NCBI GenBank assembly: GCA_016291725.1
Contig: JAEEYJ010000172.1
Span: forward strand, 1-5,992
Source: Solobacterium sp.
GTDB taxonomy: Bacteria; Bacillota_I; Bacilli_A; Erysipelotrichales; Erysipelotrichaceae
DNA length: 5,992 nucleotides
Direction: 5' to 3'
Shown here: positions 4,995-5,992 of the stretch, piece after piece
Position numbering within the stretch: position 1 is the stretch's first letter
How the letters are laid out: every line of letters begins with the position of its first letter
The notes under the pieces: generated by a model
What the model was told of the DNA's origin: nothing
The model's database searches: none
The model's input: the letters and a program-made list of their open reading frames with translations, nothing else
Program-made: the position numbers and the translations under genes

Positions 4995-5816
4995 ATGGCT
5001 GTTTTCGAGATTCTTGCTCAGATGCTCGACAGCCGTCATGGTGGCAATGATTGTGACTTTAACGGTTACCTCGAAGATTATCTGAGCAATGAGGAGGACC
5101 TTGATCCGATCCTGAAAGAAGCCTTCCATGCTGTAGCCGCTGTGGATCCTGAATGCAGAATCTGCGCAGGACTGCTGAGTACCATCAGCCGCAGTGCTAT
5201 CAGTAATCAAATCATCCGCTACAAAGACGTGTTCAAACTAGTCGGTAGACCGCTCCGCTTCCCGTATCTGCTCTATACCCGCAAGGATGAAGAAGACCGC
5301 GCATTGCTGATCACTCCTGCCGGGCAGAACGGTTATCTGCTTGCCAAAGGCTACTATTACTGCATGACGGAACCCGGGGGACTGGGTGCTCAGTGCCAGA
5401 ATGAAATCGTAGCTGTATGTGCTGAAAATGCCGGAATCATCCTGAAGTCTTTTGAAGATCTTCTTCAGAAGAAGGCAGGTGCTGTTCAGCGCGGGCTGGA
5501 CCATATGCACTTCAGTCATTATGAAGATCTGAAGGAGCAGGCTCTGAAAGCGGCAGAACAATTGAAGACAGAAGCGACAGAGAAGCTGGCAAGGATAGAA
5601 GACCGTACAGCTTTGATCTACGAGTATGTAATACAGTGGTTCCTGCTCAAGAAAGTAGTGTATGTTCAGTACATGGTCAACAAGGACATTCTGAACAAGG
5701 CACATGAAGGCAATGTTCACCGTCAGCGCAACCAGGCAAAGCTGAACGCTGATGAGGTGTCGTTCCTGAGCTACAGTGAAATGTGGCGCATTCCCTCAAA
5801 GGTGGAAGAACTGTAA
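4995..5816 (+). CDS. Uncharacterised soluble protein of 273 aa
   Basis: I do not recognise this family. There is no signal peptide or transmembrane helix. Visible features are an acidic, helical N-terminal part (residues 1-50), a CRIC pair of cysteines (C54, C57) without a second CxxC, a central strand-rich block (LRFPYLLYTRKDEEDRALLITPAGQNGYLLAKGYYYC is spread over 87-123), a highly charged helix (about 174-204, LKEQALKAAEQLKTEATEK part) and an amphipathic helix with central KK (206-228). The start at 4995 is chosen because GGAGG (4986-4990) precedes it by four bases and because the promoter -10 lies at 4964-4969; an in-frame ATG at 4929 would be upstream of the promoter. It is a single-gene unit between two terminators, with an operator-rich upstream region, which suggests conditional expression. 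Confidence 0.8.
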   Translation: MAVFEILAQMLDSRHGGNDCDFNGYLEDYLSNEEDLDPILKEAFHAVAAVDPECRICAGLLSTISRSAISNQIIRYKDVFKLVGRPLRFPYLLYTRKDEEDRALLITPAGQNGYLLAKGYYYCMTEPGGLGAQCQNEIVAVCAENAGIILKSFEDLLQKKAGAVQRGLDHMHFSHYEDLKEQALKAAEQLKTEATEKLARIEDRTALIYEYVIQWFLLKKVVYVQYMVNKDILNKAHEGNVHRQRNQAKLNADEVSFLSYSEMWRIPSKVEEL

Positions 5817-5824
5817 AGCATAGG

Positions 5825-5854
5825 AAAAGCGGGCAGCCCGGCTGTCCGCTTTTT
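5825..5854. terminator. Bidirectional terminator between convergent genes
   Basis: AAAAGCGG (5825-5832) pairs with CCGCTTTT (5846-5853), and CAGC (5834-5837) with GCTG (5841-5844), around a CCG loop, with one G-T pair. T residues follow on the plus strand and the AAAA at 5825-5828 provides a T-run on the minus strand. It can serve both the 273-aa gene and the minus-strand gene that ends at 5871. Confidence 0.8.
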
Positions 5855-5870
5855 GTTGTGTTGGTGCTCT

Positions 5871-5992
5871 TTATTTGTAGGGCCACTCGACATTATCGCC
5901 GATCGGGCACTCGTAGACTTCACCGTTCATGCTCTGCTTGAACTCTTCCTTGGCGGCTTCGAGCTTCTCCGGATGGGTCATGATGTCAAAGG
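5871..5992 (-). CDS. C-terminal end of a probable AbgB-like M20 amidohydrolase (partial)
   Basis: Reading the minus strand from the window edge gives an open frame of 39 codons ending in TAA at 5873-5871. The peptide contains DIMTHPEKLEAAKEEFKQSM, then EVYECPIGDNVEWPYK at the end. The pattern of a helix HPEKLEAAKEEF followed by a CPI segment and a short tail is how AbgB-like members of the M20 peptidase family (aminobenzoyl-glutamate or related amide hydrolases) typically finish. The frame has good codon use and ends just before the shared terminator, which supports a real gene. The rest of the gene, including all metal ligands, lies beyond 5992, so the family call rests on the tail alone and is moderate. 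Confidence 0.6.
   Translation of the reverse strand, partial: FDIMTHPEKLEAAKEEFKQSMNGEVYECPIGDNVEWPYK

Overview
The window reads as a chromosomal segment of a mid-GC Gram-positive bacterium of the Bacillota. Supporting signs are strong AGGAGG-type ribosome binding sites, TATAAT-like -10 boxes, short hairpin-plus-T-run terminators, an ECF-type queuosine-precursor transporter subunit and a VanY-type peptidase. The overall flavour (protein wording, compact intergenic regions, roughly 50% GC) fits Erysipelotrichia or a neighbouring gut lineage. That placement is inference and was not tested.

Layout on the plus strand: (1) 73-1435, a two-gene unit made of a HAD-superfamily phosphatase and a sugar-nucleotidyltransferase-like protein whose nucleotide-binding signature is eroded, closed by a terminator at 1467-1490. 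(2) 1524-2699, a lipoprotein tyrosine phosphatase (HCxxGKDR active site) with an extra N-terminal domain resembling the C-terminal domain of SAM hydrolases. (3) 2718-4781, a structured leader (possible preQ1-type riboswitch), then queT, a membrane-anchored VanY-like peptidase and a small two-helix membrane protein, closed by a terminator at 4791-4827. (4) 4828-4994, an AT-rich regulatory stretch with a perfect ATGACTG/CAGTCAT dyad and a promoter bracketed by two TGAATTCA palindromes. (5) 4995-5816, a 273-aa protein I do not recognise, ended by a terminator at 5825-5854. (6) 5871-5992, the 3' end of a convergent minus-strand gene resembling AbgB-like M20 amidohydrolases, cut by the window edge.

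Functionally the window is a mixture. The HAD and nucleotidyltransferase genes suggest phosphosugar or alcohol-phosphate activation. The phosphatase lipoprotein and VanY-like peptidase act outside the membrane. QueT brings in queuosine precursors for tRNA modification. No mobile element, CRISPR array, tRNA or rRNA was seen. I see no clear new multi-gene system. The points most worth a second look are the queT leader, the two operator-like elements upstream of the unknown 273-aa gene, the degenerate nucleotidyltransferase and the lipoprotein phosphatase fusion.
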